A DNA stretch of 7,447 nt from Candidatus Omnitrophota bacterium (GCA_023247155.1 JAHFGZ010000048.1:1-7447); one strand, 5' to 3'; counted from the first letter of the stretch, positions 1-4,937 are shown. Numbers and translations: made by a program. The notes: generated by a model from the sequence alone, not told the origin.

Positions 1-61
1 ATGCGCCGTCAACGGAGGAGGGGATCACTGTACCACATCGCCGGCCCGCAGAGAAACGGAA

Positions 62-88
62 ACGGCCCTCGGGTTCCCGGAGGGCCGT
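62..88 (-). terminator. Hairpin, probable rho-independent terminator
   Basis: The arms ACGGCCCT (62-69) and AGGGCCGT (81-88) pair perfectly. Inside them CGGG (70-73) pairs with CCCG (76-79) across a TT loop, with one bulged G at 80. Read on the minus strand the stem is followed by TTCCGTTTCTC, a weak T-rich tail, so it most likely terminates minus-strand transcription. It lies about 140 bases beyond the stop of the nuclease-like gene. If the region to its right is inserted DNA, this could be the original terminator of the tRNA-Asp gene. Confidence 0.6.
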
Positions 89-100
89 GGCCTCATCTGG

Positions 101-127
101 CGGGGGCGACGGGGCGATCTAAGGACT
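101..127. repeat. Outer copy of tRNA-Asp 3'-end repeat (att-like)
   Basis: Positions 101-115 (CGGGGGCGACGGGGC) are identical to 1843-1857, the 3' end of the tRNA-Asp gene read on the plus strand. Positions 101-119 match 972-990 with one mismatch, and 101-127 match 972-998 at 23 of 27 bases. The left flank (CCTCATCTGG) is unlike the AAGAAA flank of the other two copies. This is what a displaced tRNA 3' end left at the far border of an insertion would look like. That interpretation is inference; the repeat itself is seen. Confidence 0.6.
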
Positions 128-227
128 GATTCCGAGACTTGGCGGGCGTTCCTGGAGGAATTCCAGATATGGTGTCAGTCACAAGAGGTCCGACTTGGTC
201 CACCTGCTTCCTAATACTGGCGGTGTC

Positions 228-935
228 TTATTGCATGCCCCACAAGCCTCGCCCTTCTCGCTGCGCCCCTTTCTCGATGCCAAGTAAGTACTCTATGTCC
301 GGATTACTTGTTGGCACCTTTTGAGGAACAAACCCTTCGACCTGCTGAGCGTTGCGGTTAGCCGTCTCGATCTCAGCCCTCACTACCCAAGGCACTTCGG
401 CTAGATGCGCTGTGTCCACGCGAGCGAATCCCTGCGCAACAAGTTCGGCGTTGAGGTCAACTGTCTCGGTCCACTTGAACCATGTCCGACCTAAAGAATC
501 CCTGGCCACCAGCGGGTGAAATCCTATCCCGCTTGAACAGAGAATCCGGCCTAGGGTCGTCCCGTCAGGCAGCTCATCTCTTCCCCAGAAGCTCACGGTT
601 TTTCCTTCAAGCAATCTCTTGCTGAGGCGTAACCCCTTTTCGTAAATTGCCGGCGGCACTCCTTCCAGGGAAACGCCGTCCAACGCAATAGACAATCCAT
701 CCGCCAAGATGGCTTTCGCTGGAGTTACCACCTTCCGTACTGTAACAGAAAATGGAAAATTATTTACTCCGGTGAACTTCCCGTCGGTTGTCACCACTGG
801 ACGGGATACATACTTGCCATTCCTCGCCTCACTGGTCGCAGGCGTAAAGCTGCAGGCTATCATCACGACGAAAAACAGCACCCAGAAATCTCTGGACGCT
901 GTCGTCTTCCCTCGCGCAAGCTGCGGAGGCCCCAT
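228..935 (-). CDS. Secreted staphylococcal-nuclease-like (SNase fold) protein, active site probably degenerate
   Basis: This 235-residue protein has a basic N-terminus and a hydrophobic segment at about residues 17-30. Cys28 in the context MIAC could be a lipoprotein cysteine; otherwise cleavage may follow the ATSEA at 33-37. The mature part resembles the thermonuclease/SNase-like family. DSLGR (146-150) corresponds to the DKYGR of staphylococcal nuclease, so the Arg87 equivalent is R150. It is followed by LNAELVAQGFARVD (161-174) and a C-terminal helix ending EGRGLW. The first active-site loop, normally RL.GIDAPE, reads ALDGVSLEGV (84-93), so the equivalents of Arg35, Asp40 and Glu43 seem lost. 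An insert of about 25 residues precedes DSLGR. Hence it may be a binding protein rather than a working nuclease. It is clearly more A/T-rich than its neighbours and lies between two att-like repeats, which suggests transfer. The start was chosen because TACAAT ends 7 bases before this ATG and no Shine-Dalgarno sequence is seen. Confidence 0.72.
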   Translation of the reverse strand: MGPPQLARGKTTASRDFWVLFFVVMIACSFTPATSEARNGKYVSRPVVTTDGKFTGVNNFPFSVTVRKVVTPAKAILADGLSIALDGVSLEGVPPAIYEKGLRLSKRLLEGKTVSFWGRDELPDGTTLGRILCSSGIGFHPLVARDSLGRTWFKWTETVDLNAELVAQGFARVDTAHLAEVPWVVRAEIETANRNAQQVEGFVPQKVPTSNPDIEYLLGIEKGAQREGRGLWGMQ

Positions 936-942
936 GCAACAG

Positions 943-948
943 ATTGTA
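943..948 (-). promoter_or_regulatory. -10 box of nuclease-like gene, leaderless spacing
   Basis: TACAAT on the minus strand (ATTGTA at 943-948) ends 7 bases before the ATG, placing the expected transcript start at or next to the A of the start codon. The -35 region (about 966-971, TTTCTT) is poor and overlaps the AAGAAAC flank of the middle repeat copy. Confidence 0.5.
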
Positions 949-965
949 CTACAACAAATTAAAAA

Positions 966-998
966 AAGAAACGGGGGCGGCGGGGCGATCGGAGAACT
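966..998. repeat. Middle copy of tRNA-Asp 3'-end repeat (att-like hybrid)
   Basis: Positions 966-986 match 1837-1857 (3' flank plus 3' end of tRNA-Asp) at 20 of 21 bases; the one difference is G at 980 against A at 1851. Positions 972-998 match the outer copy (101-127) at 23 of 27. The left flank (AAGAAA) is therefore shared with the tRNA copy and the right flank (GATC..AG.ACT) with the outer copy. Such a hybrid junction is expected between two tandem units that share end sequences. Confidence 0.65.
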
Positions 999-1069
999 TC
1001 TGAAGAGGCGTGGAGCCGGTTTCTAGTGGAGTTCAGGGGGTGGTTGCTCAGCTCAGCGCTGCATCTCGC

Positions 1070-1423
1070 TTATGGTCTCGTCGGTCCCAGGAGTTGTCGC
1101 AACACGATGGCGTTGTTATGGTGCTCGTCCCGAGCGGCGTACACCAGCGTGACCACCCGATGTGTTCGCACGAGCGCTCGAAGGCTGCTCAACGCTGACG
1201 GCTGTTGGCGCAGCTCGCGCCTATACCGCCGTATAAATTCTGTCCACTTCTCCGGATCGTGCCCAAACCATCGCCGCAGTTCCGGGCTGGGTGCCACCGC
1301 CTTCAACCAGCCGCTGATCTGGGCTCGCTGCCTTGAAACGCCGCGAGGCCAGATGCGGTCCACCAGCACCCGGCACCCATCCTCGCGCGCGGCGGGGGCA
1401 TAGATGCGTTTCGTCCGGATCAT
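1070..1423 (-). CDS. DUF488 / YeaO-like protein
   Basis: This 117-residue soluble protein belongs to the DUF488 family (E. coli YeaO type), whose biochemical function is not established. It is full length for the family. The family signatures are present in order: KRIYAPAAREDGCRVLVDRI (residues 5-24), WPRG (25-28), ELRRWFGHDPEKWTEF (48-63), RRYRREL (65-71) and VTLVYAARDEHHNNAIVLRQ (91-110). No signal peptide or membrane segment is seen. An in-frame extension upstream to 1723 exists, but it crosses the hairpin cluster and carries no family homology, so the ATG at 1421-1423 is preferred. A -35/-10 pair ends 9 bases before this ATG and no Shine-Dalgarno sequence is seen. The gene stands alone between the hairpin cluster and the nuclease-like gene, within the supposed inserted region. 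Confidence 0.85.
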   Translation of the reverse strand: MIRTKRIYAPAAREDGCRVLVDRIWPRGVSRQRAQISGWLKAVAPSPELRRWFGHDPEKWTEFIRRYRRELRQQPSALSSLRALVRTHRVVTLVYAARDEHHNNAIVLRQLLGPTRP

Positions 1424-1432
1424 GGTGCACCC

Positions 1433-1462
1433 ATTGTAGGCCAAACGAGCCGGTCGCGGCAA
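1433..1462 (-). promoter_or_regulatory. Promoter of DUF488 gene
   Basis: On the minus strand TTGCCG (1457-1462) and TACAAT (1433-1438) are separated by 18 bases. The -10 ends 9 bases before the ATG, implying a leader of at most two or three bases. Confidence 0.6.
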
Positions 1463-1537
1463 CACGGGGAATTCCGGTGACACAAACCTATTTCGAGGCT
1501 CGCAGAACGGAGCCAGGCATATTCTAGGGCGGGGGCG

Positions 1538-1572
1538 GCCGAAGCTCGCAGCAACATTGAGCTCGCTTCGGC
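1538..1572. repeat. Inverted repeat, hairpin 1 of cluster
   Basis: GCCGAAGC (1538-1545) and GCTTCGGC (1565-1572) form an 8-bp stem around a 19-base loop. This is the weakest member of the hairpin cluster. Confidence 0.45.
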
Positions 1573-1577
1573 ACTCC

Positions 1578-1601
1578 GCGAGCCGGCCATCGCCGGCTCG
1601 C
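1578..1601. repeat. Inverted repeat, hairpin 2 of cluster
   Basis: GCGAGCCGGC (1578-1587) and GCCGGCTCGC (1592-1601) form a perfect 10-bp stem with the loop CATC. There is no T-tract on either side, so it is not a typical terminator. Confidence 0.75.
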
Positions 1602-1641
1602 TCCGGGGGCTCGAACGTCGCTCGGCCTTCGGCCTCGCTCC

Positions 1642-1672
1642 ATAGGAGGGAACCCTGCGGTTTCCCTCCTAT
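1642..1672. repeat. Inverted repeat, hairpin 3 of cluster
   Basis: ATAGGAGGGAA (1642-1652) and TTCCCTCCTAT (1662-1672) form an 11-bp stem. Inside it CC pairs with GG next to a bulged T. The upper part resembles hairpin 5 in sequence. No T-tract follows on either strand. Confidence 0.75.
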
Positions 1673-1673
1673 C

Positions 1674-1692
1674 GCCCCGCCTGCGGCGGGGC
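1674..1692. repeat. Inverted repeat, hairpin 4 of cluster
   Basis: GCCCCGCC (1674-1681) and GGCGGGGC (1685-1692) form an 8-bp all-G/C stem with a TGC loop. It begins one base after hairpin 3. Confidence 0.7.
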
Positions 1693-1726
1693 TGGTCTCC
1701 CTTCCCTCCAAGTCGGACACCATGAT

Positions 1727-1753
1727 CTGGGGGAAACTCGCAGTTTCCCCCAG
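1727..1753. repeat. Inverted repeat, hairpin 5 of cluster
   Basis: CTGGGGGAAACT (1727-1738) and AGTTTCCCCCAG (1742-1753) form a perfect 12-bp stem closed by a CGC loop. It is the most regular hairpin of the group. The arms are not followed by T-tracts, so it looks like a cruciform or RNA stem element rather than a terminator. Confidence 0.8.
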
Positions 1754-1798
1754 ACCCCCTTCGCGGGTTCTCGCCCCGTCGCTCGGCGTGCTGGAACC

Positions 1799-1830
1799 AA
1801 AAGCCCCTCCCGCTACATCGGGAGGGGCTT
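1799..1830 (-). terminator. Rho-independent terminator of tRNA-Asp
   Basis: On the minus strand AAGCCCCTCCCG (1830-1819) pairs with CGGGAGGGGCTT (1812-1801) around the loop ATGTAG. The run continues to four Ts (1802-1799). It begins 13 bases after the tRNA-Asp 3' end and is the obvious end of the tRNA-Val/DUF4870/tRNA-Asp transcript. Confidence 0.85.
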
Positions 1831-1836
1831 GCTGGT

Positions 1837-1857
1837 AAGAAACGGGGGCGACGGGGC
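1837..1857. repeat. tRNA-Asp copy of the att-like repeat
   Basis: This is the third copy of the 871-bp-spaced repeat. It covers the tRNA-Asp discriminator, acceptor 3' strand and 3' side of the T stem (1843-1857), plus the immediate 3' flank AAGAAA on the plus strand. The 15-base core is identical to 101-115, and the full 21 bases match 966-986 with one change. Confidence 0.65.
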
Positions 1858-1917
1858 TCGAACCCGCGGCCTATGGCTTGACAAGCCATCGCTCTAACCA
1901 GACTGAGCTACGCCCCC
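1843..1917 (-). tRNA. tRNA-Asp (anticodon GTC)
   Basis: The minus strand folds as a full cloverleaf. The acceptor GGGGGCG pairs with CGCCCCC. The D arm is GCTC-AGTCTGGTTA-GAGC. The anticodon stem ATGGC/GCCAT carries the loop TTGTCAA (anticodon GTC). The variable loop is AGGCC. The T arm is GCGGG-TTCGAGC-CCCGT. The discriminator is G, as usual for tRNA-Asp, and CCA is not encoded. No promoter is visible in the 40 bases between the DUF4870 stop and this gene, so it is probably processed from the upstream transcript. Its 3' end is repeated twice in the region downstream. Confidence 0.97.
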
Positions 1918-1957
1918 AAAGCTGAAGCGCGCGTGAGGGAGGCCTGGGAACGGCGGG

Positions 1958-2296
1958 CTAGATGCCGCCGACCTGCTGGGCGGCGAGCTCGCCGACGACC
2001 GGCAGCTTGAACCACTCCCCCTGATAGGCCTTGACCATGCAGACGATCCACAGGGCCAGCCCCAGCAGGTCGAGGAGGATCATGAGCAGGTTCAGGATGG
2101 GGATGAATCTCAAGACCAGCCCCAGGACAAAGAGTCCACCCGAGAGACAGACAGACTGCATGGCATGGAACTTCACGAACTTGCTCTCTTTCTCAATGAG
2201 AAAGAACACGAGCCCGCTGACGAACCCCACCAGGTAGGCGAGCAGGGCCGCGACGTTCGGCTGCAGTCCGGTGGAGCTCTTGCCGAGGTCCGCCAT
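1958..2296 (-). CDS. DUF4870 (Tic20-like) small membrane protein
   Basis: This 112-residue integral membrane protein belongs to the DUF4870 family. It has three hydrophobic segments: about 14-34, 49-66 and 67-90. The family core is visible as NVAALLAYLVGFVSGLVFFL (14-33), then EKESKFVKFHAMQSV (35-49), where the H-A-x-Q-S stretch at the start of helix 2 is typical. The C-terminal tail is short and probably cytoplasmic. Function is unknown; the family has been compared with the chloroplast Tic20 translocon component, but a transport role in bacteria is not established. The start is fixed by AGGAG five bases before the ATG. The gene sits between tRNA-Val (36 bases upstream) and tRNA-Asp (40 bases downstream) on the same strand, so expression probably depends on the tRNA promoter and on RNase processing at both ends. 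Confidence 0.88.
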   Translation of the reverse strand: MADLGKSSTGLQPNVAALLAYLVGFVSGLVFFLIEKESKFVKFHAMQSVCLSGGLFVLGLVLRFIPILNLLMILLDLLGLALWIVCMVKAYQGEWFKLPVVGELAAQQVGGI

Positions 2297-2332
2297 TCCT
2301 TCTCCTCTCTGTGTGAGCGTCCAGCGATGACG

Positions 2333-2406
2333 TGGGCGATCCTGGATTCGAACCAGGGACCTACGGAATGTAAATCCGTCGCTCTAACCGGCTGAGCTAA
2401 TCGCCC
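2333..2406 (-). tRNA. tRNA-Val (anticodon TAC)
   Basis: The minus strand gives a complete cloverleaf. The acceptor GGGCGAT pairs with ATCGCCC. The D arm is GCTC-AGCCGGTTA-GAGC. The anticodon stem ACGGA/TCCGT carries the loop TTTACAT (anticodon TAC, reading GUA and probably other GUN codons). The variable loop is AGGTC. The T arm is CCTGG-TTCGAAT-CCAGG. The discriminator is A, as expected for tRNA-Val, and CCA is not encoded. It is the first gene behind the promoter at 2449-2477. Confidence 0.97.
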
Positions 2407-2448
2407 CTCGCGCGAGCGTCCATCGTCGAGGGGATCACGCGTGCCATT

Positions 2449-2477
2449 ATTATACCCGACGCGGTCCATGGGCTCAA
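2449..2477 (-). promoter_or_regulatory. Promoter of the tRNA-Val operon
   Basis: On the minus strand TTGAGC (2472-2477) and a consensus TATAAT (2449-2454) are 17 bases apart. The -10 is about 42 bases before the tRNA 5' end, giving a leader of about 35 bases to be removed by RNase P. It is the best -10 in the window. Confidence 0.75.
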
Positions 2478-2491
2478 GGCGCGCTTCGGGC

Positions 2492-2520
2492 TTCACCGGC
2501 CCCCGGGGTTCTGCTATGAT
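2492..2520 (+). promoter_or_regulatory. Promoter of the 82-residue protein unit
   Basis: TTCACC (2492-2497) and TATGAT (2515-2520) are separated by 17 bases. The start would fall near 2527, leaving an untranslated leader of about 43 bases with a Shine-Dalgarno sequence. It diverges from the tRNA-Val promoter, with the two -35 boxes 14 bases apart. Confidence 0.55.
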
Positions 2521-2569
2521 TGGAGCGGCTGGGGCCGTGTGGCGCGATCGCAACCTCGGAGGGGGCAGC

Positions 2570-2818
2570 ATGGGCGAGGAAGGGCAGGGGACGCAAGAGA
2601 CGAAGGAGCAGAAGTTCGCGAGGTTGGCGACGAAGCGCACCCAGGCGGCCATGGGAAAAATTCGGCTCCTGGGCAACCTCGCCTCCTCCAGCTACCGGTA
2701 CACGCCGGAGCAGGCGGCGAAGATTCTCGGGGCGCTGCGGCAGGCGGTGACCGAGGTTGAAAACAAATTCAATCGGGTCCGGGGGGCCGGCGGCTCCGAG
2801 CAGGCGTTTTCCCTCTGA
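2570..2818 (+). CDS. Small uncharacterised protein (82 residues)
   Basis: I do not recognise a named family with confidence. The protein is small, soluble and rich in charged residues at the N-terminus (EEGQGTQETKEQKFARLATK). Its core RTQAAMGKIRLLGNLASSSYRY (residues 23-44, with R23, L33 and N35) is followed by TPEQAAKILGALRQAVTEVE (45-64) and ENKFNR, all predicted helical. The pattern R-T-x8-LGNLA-x4-Y.YT-x2-Q/D-x2-KI resembles a conserved hypothetical family in proteobacteria, from memory only. The ATG at 2570 is supported by GGAGGGGG just upstream and by the -35/-10 pair before it. The following secreted-protein gene starts 27 bases after its stop with its own Shine-Dalgarno sequence, so the two are probably co-transcribed. 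Confidence 0.75.
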   Translation: MGEEGQGTQETKEQKFARLATKRTQAAMGKIRLLGNLASSSYRYTPEQAAKILGALRQAVTEVENKFNRVRGAGGSEQAFSL

Positions 2819-2845
2819 CGAGCGGCGGGACGAGCCGGAGGCGCG

Positions 2846-3439
2846 ATGGCTGATCGGCGCGGCCTGCGTGCCGCAGCGCTGACGGTGCTGCTGCTGGCGG
2901 CGGCGGGCGCCCCCGCGCGGGCGGCCGAGCCGGGGGAGGAGGCCGACGGGTTGACGGTGGCGCTGGCGCCGGCGGACGCCGTGTGGCCGGCCGGCACGGC
3001 GATGGCGTTCGACGCGACGCTGCGCAACGTCAGCGACCGCGCCTTCCTCATCGATCTCTTCGGCGACCTGGACGAGCTCTACCAGGGCAAGCGCCGCGGC
3101 CACGTCGTCACGAGCTGCTGGGCGCTCGCCTGGCAGGGCGGTCCGGTCGCTCCGGCTGGCCCCCGGCGCGGGCGCTACACCCTGACGCGGGAGCAGTTCC
3201 TGCGCCTTTCGCCCGGCGAATCCCACACGACGCGGCTCTCCAGGGCGCTGCCGGCTGACACGCCGCCCGGCACGTACCGGCTGCGCCTGGCCTACGTCCC
3301 CCGCGCGGCGACCGCGTCCTTCAGCTTCCCCGACCGGTGGCAGGAGCAGCACGAGCTGCGCGAGCCGATGTGGCTGGGCATGGCGTTCTCGAACGAGGTG
3401 ACGGTGGAGGTCGTCGCCGCCCAGCCGGTTGCCCGCTGA
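2846..3439 (+). CDS. Secreted protein with probable Ig-like beta-sandwich
   Basis: This 197-residue protein has a clear Sec signal peptide: basic MADRRGLR, hydrophobic core 9-20, and probable cleavage after APARA at 26. The mature part begins with an acidic stretch, then alternating beta-type segments such as LTVAL (36-40), AMAFDATLRNVSDRAFLIDL (52-71), RLSPGESHTTRLSRAL (120-135), GTYRLRLAYV (142-151) and SNEVTVEV (182-189). The order 'non-extreme value, ...LRNVSDRAF..., ...LSPGES..., GTYRLRLAY, SNEVTVEV' resembles Ig-like domains that bind proteins or proteases (BsuPI-like). No catalytic motif is seen. The role is unknown. The ATG is supported by GGAGG four bases upstream and by the preceding gene ending 27 bases earlier. 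It converges on mgtE with only 4 bases between the stops. Confidence 0.78.
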   Translation: MADRRGLRAAALTVLLLAAAGAPARAAEPGEEADGLTVALAPADAVWPAGTAMAFDATLRNVSDRAFLIDLFGDLDELYQGKRRGHVVTSCWALAWQGGPVAPAGPRRGRYTLTREQFLRLSPGESHTTRLSRALPADTPPGTYRLRLAYVPRAATASFSFPDRWQEQHELREPMWLGMAFSNEVTVEVVAAQPVAR

Positions 3440-3443
3440 GGCG

Positions 3444-4823
3444 CTAGAGCAGGATGCCGTGGAGGATGACCGAGGCGACGGTGAAGTAGATGACCAGGCC
3501 CGTCACGTCGACGAGCGTGGCGACGAATGGCGCGGAGGCGACCGCCGGGTCGAAGCCCAGCTTGCGCAGGATGAAGGGCAGCAGCGACCCGACGAGCGTC
3601 CCGAACATCACGACCCCCACCAGCGAGGTCCCCACCGTGAAGGCGACGATCAGGTAGTGCTCCCCATAGACGTGCACGCGCGTGGGCCACAGGGCGATGC
3701 GCACGAATGCGATGAGCCCCAGGGTCGATCCCAGCAGCAGCCCGGCAAGCAGCTCGCGCCGGGCCACGCGGAACCAGTCCTTGAGGCGGAGCTGCTGGAG
3801 CGCCATGGCGCGGATGATGAGCGTCGTCGCCTGGGAGCCTGAGTTGCCGCCGCTGCTGATGATGAGCGGGATGAACAGCGCCAGGACGACGGCGCGCGCG
3901 ATCGCCTCCGAGTAGAACGCCATCGCGGTCGCCGTCAGCATCTCGCCGAGGAACAGCGCGCACAGCCACCCGGCGCGCCGCCGGACCATGTGCCACAGCC
4001 CCACCTGCAGGTACGGCCCGCCGAGCATCGCGGTCCCACCGACCTTCACGATGTCCTCGGTCGACTCCTCCCGGACGATGTCCACCAGGTCGTCGGCGGT
4101 GACGATGCCGACAAGCGCCCCTTGCTGGTCCACGACGGGCAGCGCGGGCCGACCGGACCGCTGGAAGAGGCGCACCGCGATCTCCTGGTGGTCCCGCGTC
4201 TTGAGCGGCGTCACCTGGCGGTTGAGCAGGCCGGCGATCGGCGCCGAGGGCTCGGCCAGCACGACGTCGCGCAGCCGCACGTCCCCCCGCAGCCGCCCGG
4301 ACTCGTCGGTGACGAACAGCACGTCCACCGTCTCCGGCTTCCGCGCGACCTTCCGCACGTGCTCCAGCGTCTGGACGGCGGTCCAGCCCGGACGCGCCAC
4401 GGCGAACTCCGGGGTCATGCGGCGGCCGACGGAGTCCCGCGGGTAGCTGAGGAGCGTGGCGGCGATCTGGTACTGCTCGGGCGAGAGGACGCCGAGCAGC
4501 TGCTTCGCGACGGGCCTGGGCAGGTCCTCGAGGAGGGCGGTCCGGTCGTCCGGCGTCATCTCGTTGAGGATGGCGGCGACCTGCTCCTGCCCGAGGCCGC
4601 GCAGGAGGCGGCGCTGGCGCCGGGCGTCCATGCGCTCGAAGACGTCGGCCGCGACCCCCGTCGGCAGCAGCCGGAAGATGATCGCCTGGTCCTCCCGCGG
4701 CACGTCGGCGAGCAGCTCGGCGATGTCGGCGGGCAGCAGCTCGAGCAGCGCCTCGCGCAGCTCCGAGAACTGGCGGCGCTGGATGAGCTCTTCGATTTCA
4801 GGACGCAGGACGATACCAAGCAT
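3444..4823 (-). CDS. mgtE: Magnesium transporter MgtE
   Basis: This 459-residue protein is complete for the MgtE family (CorC/SLC41-related Mg2+ channel in the inner membrane). The N-terminal superhelical domain of HEAT-like repeats spans about 1-135. A CBS pair follows at about 136-255, containing RRMTPEF and VDQQGALVGIVTADDLVDIV, then the plug helix (about 256-283) and five membrane helices starting near 284. Family signatures are present: FIPLIISSGGNSGSQATT (317-334) and the last-helix motif LVDVTGLVIYF (437-447), with D439 matching the pore aspartate. In characterised MgtE the N and CBS domains close the pore when Mg2+ is high, and this architecture is intact here. TATGAT lies 11 bases before the ATG, so the leader is only a few bases. 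There is no room for a Mg2+ riboswitch, and control is probably at the protein level. The gene is divergent from the 4938 unit. Confidence 0.97.
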   Translation of the reverse strand: MLGIVLRPEIEELIQRRQFSELREALLELLPADIAELLADVPREDQAIIFRLLPTGVAADVFERMDARRQRRLLRGLGQEQVAAILNEMTPDDRTALLEDLPRPVAKQLLGVLSPEQYQIAATLLSYPRDSVGRRMTPEFAVARPGWTAVQTLEHVRKVARKPETVDVLFVTDESGRLRGDVRLRDVVLAEPSAPIAGLLNRQVTPLKTRDHQEIAVRLFQRSGRPALPVVDQQGALVGIVTADDLVDIVREESTEDIVKVGGTAMLGGPYLQVGLWHMVRRRAGWLCALFLGEMLTATAMAFYSEAIARAVVLALFIPLIISSGGNSGSQATTLIIRAMALQQLRLKDWFRVARRELLAGLLLGSTLGLIAFVRIALWPTRVHVYGEHYLIVAFTVGTSLVGVVMFGTLVGSLLPFILRKLGFDPAVASAPFVATLVDVTGLVIYFTVASVILHGILL

Positions 4824-4834
4824 CGAGCCGCCAC

Positions 4835-4840
4835 ATCATA
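4835..4840 (-). promoter_or_regulatory. -10 box of mgtE
   Basis: TATGAT on the minus strand (ATCATA at 4835-4840) ends 11 bases before the mgtE ATG. The -35 region is not convincing. No Shine-Dalgarno sequence lies in the short leader. Confidence 0.45.
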
Positions 4841-4925
4841 CCAAACTTGGCGCACATCTTCGAGGACGAATACGCCTCATCCCGTCGTGACGCACAGGGC
4901 GGTTCTGCTTTCGGCGTCGGTATGC

Positions 4926-4931
4926 TACAAT
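4926..4931 (+). promoter_or_regulatory. -10 box of the jelly-roll protein gene, leaderless spacing
   Basis: TACAAT ends 6 bases before the ATG at 4938, so transcription should start at or beside the A of the start codon. The -35 (TTCTGC near 4903, 17-base spacer) is weak. This region is divergent from the mgtE promoter. Confidence 0.55.
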
Positions 4932-4937
4932 TGCGTC

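Noticed and set aside
1..129. Plus-strand reading frame from the first base (43 codons)
   Set aside because: It runs through the hairpin and the repeat, has no promoter context visible and no recognisable protein features. Apart from the hairpin and outer repeat, I see nothing else in 1-227.
709..1026. Plus-strand open frame antisense to the nuclease-like gene
   Set aside because: It is a shadow of the minus-strand gene, and its second half crosses the middle repeat.
1424..1723. N-terminal extension of the DUF488 protein to 217 residues
   Set aside because: The extension crosses the hairpin cluster and is low-complexity. Family homology begins at the ATG at 1421-1423, and a promoter lies within the extension.
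101..1857. CRISPR array from three evenly spaced repeats
   Set aside because: The spacing of 871 bp is far beyond any spacer length, and the intervals hold genes.
1524..1889. Minus-strand 121-codon open frame over the hairpins and tRNA-Asp 3' half
   Set aside because: It overlaps the tRNA and terminator, and the translation is Arg/Pro/Gly-rich shadow sequence.
2333..2345. Match of tRNA-Val 3' end (GGGCGATC) to the right side of the repeats at 112-119 and 983-990
   Set aside because: It is only eight bases and does not extend; probably chance, although a hybrid of two tRNA ends cannot be excluded.
2542..2550. GCGATCGC palindrome in the leader of the 82-residue protein gene
   Set aside because: A single copy is unremarkable in GC-rich DNA.
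2173..2676. Minus-strand 167-codon open frame across tRNA-Val
   Set aside because: It overlaps the tRNA gene, both promoters and the DUF4870 gene in another frame, and has no family resemblance.
4824..4937. Mg2+ riboswitch upstream of mgtE
   Set aside because: The predicted -10 leaves a leader of only a few bases, and no long structured leader is present.
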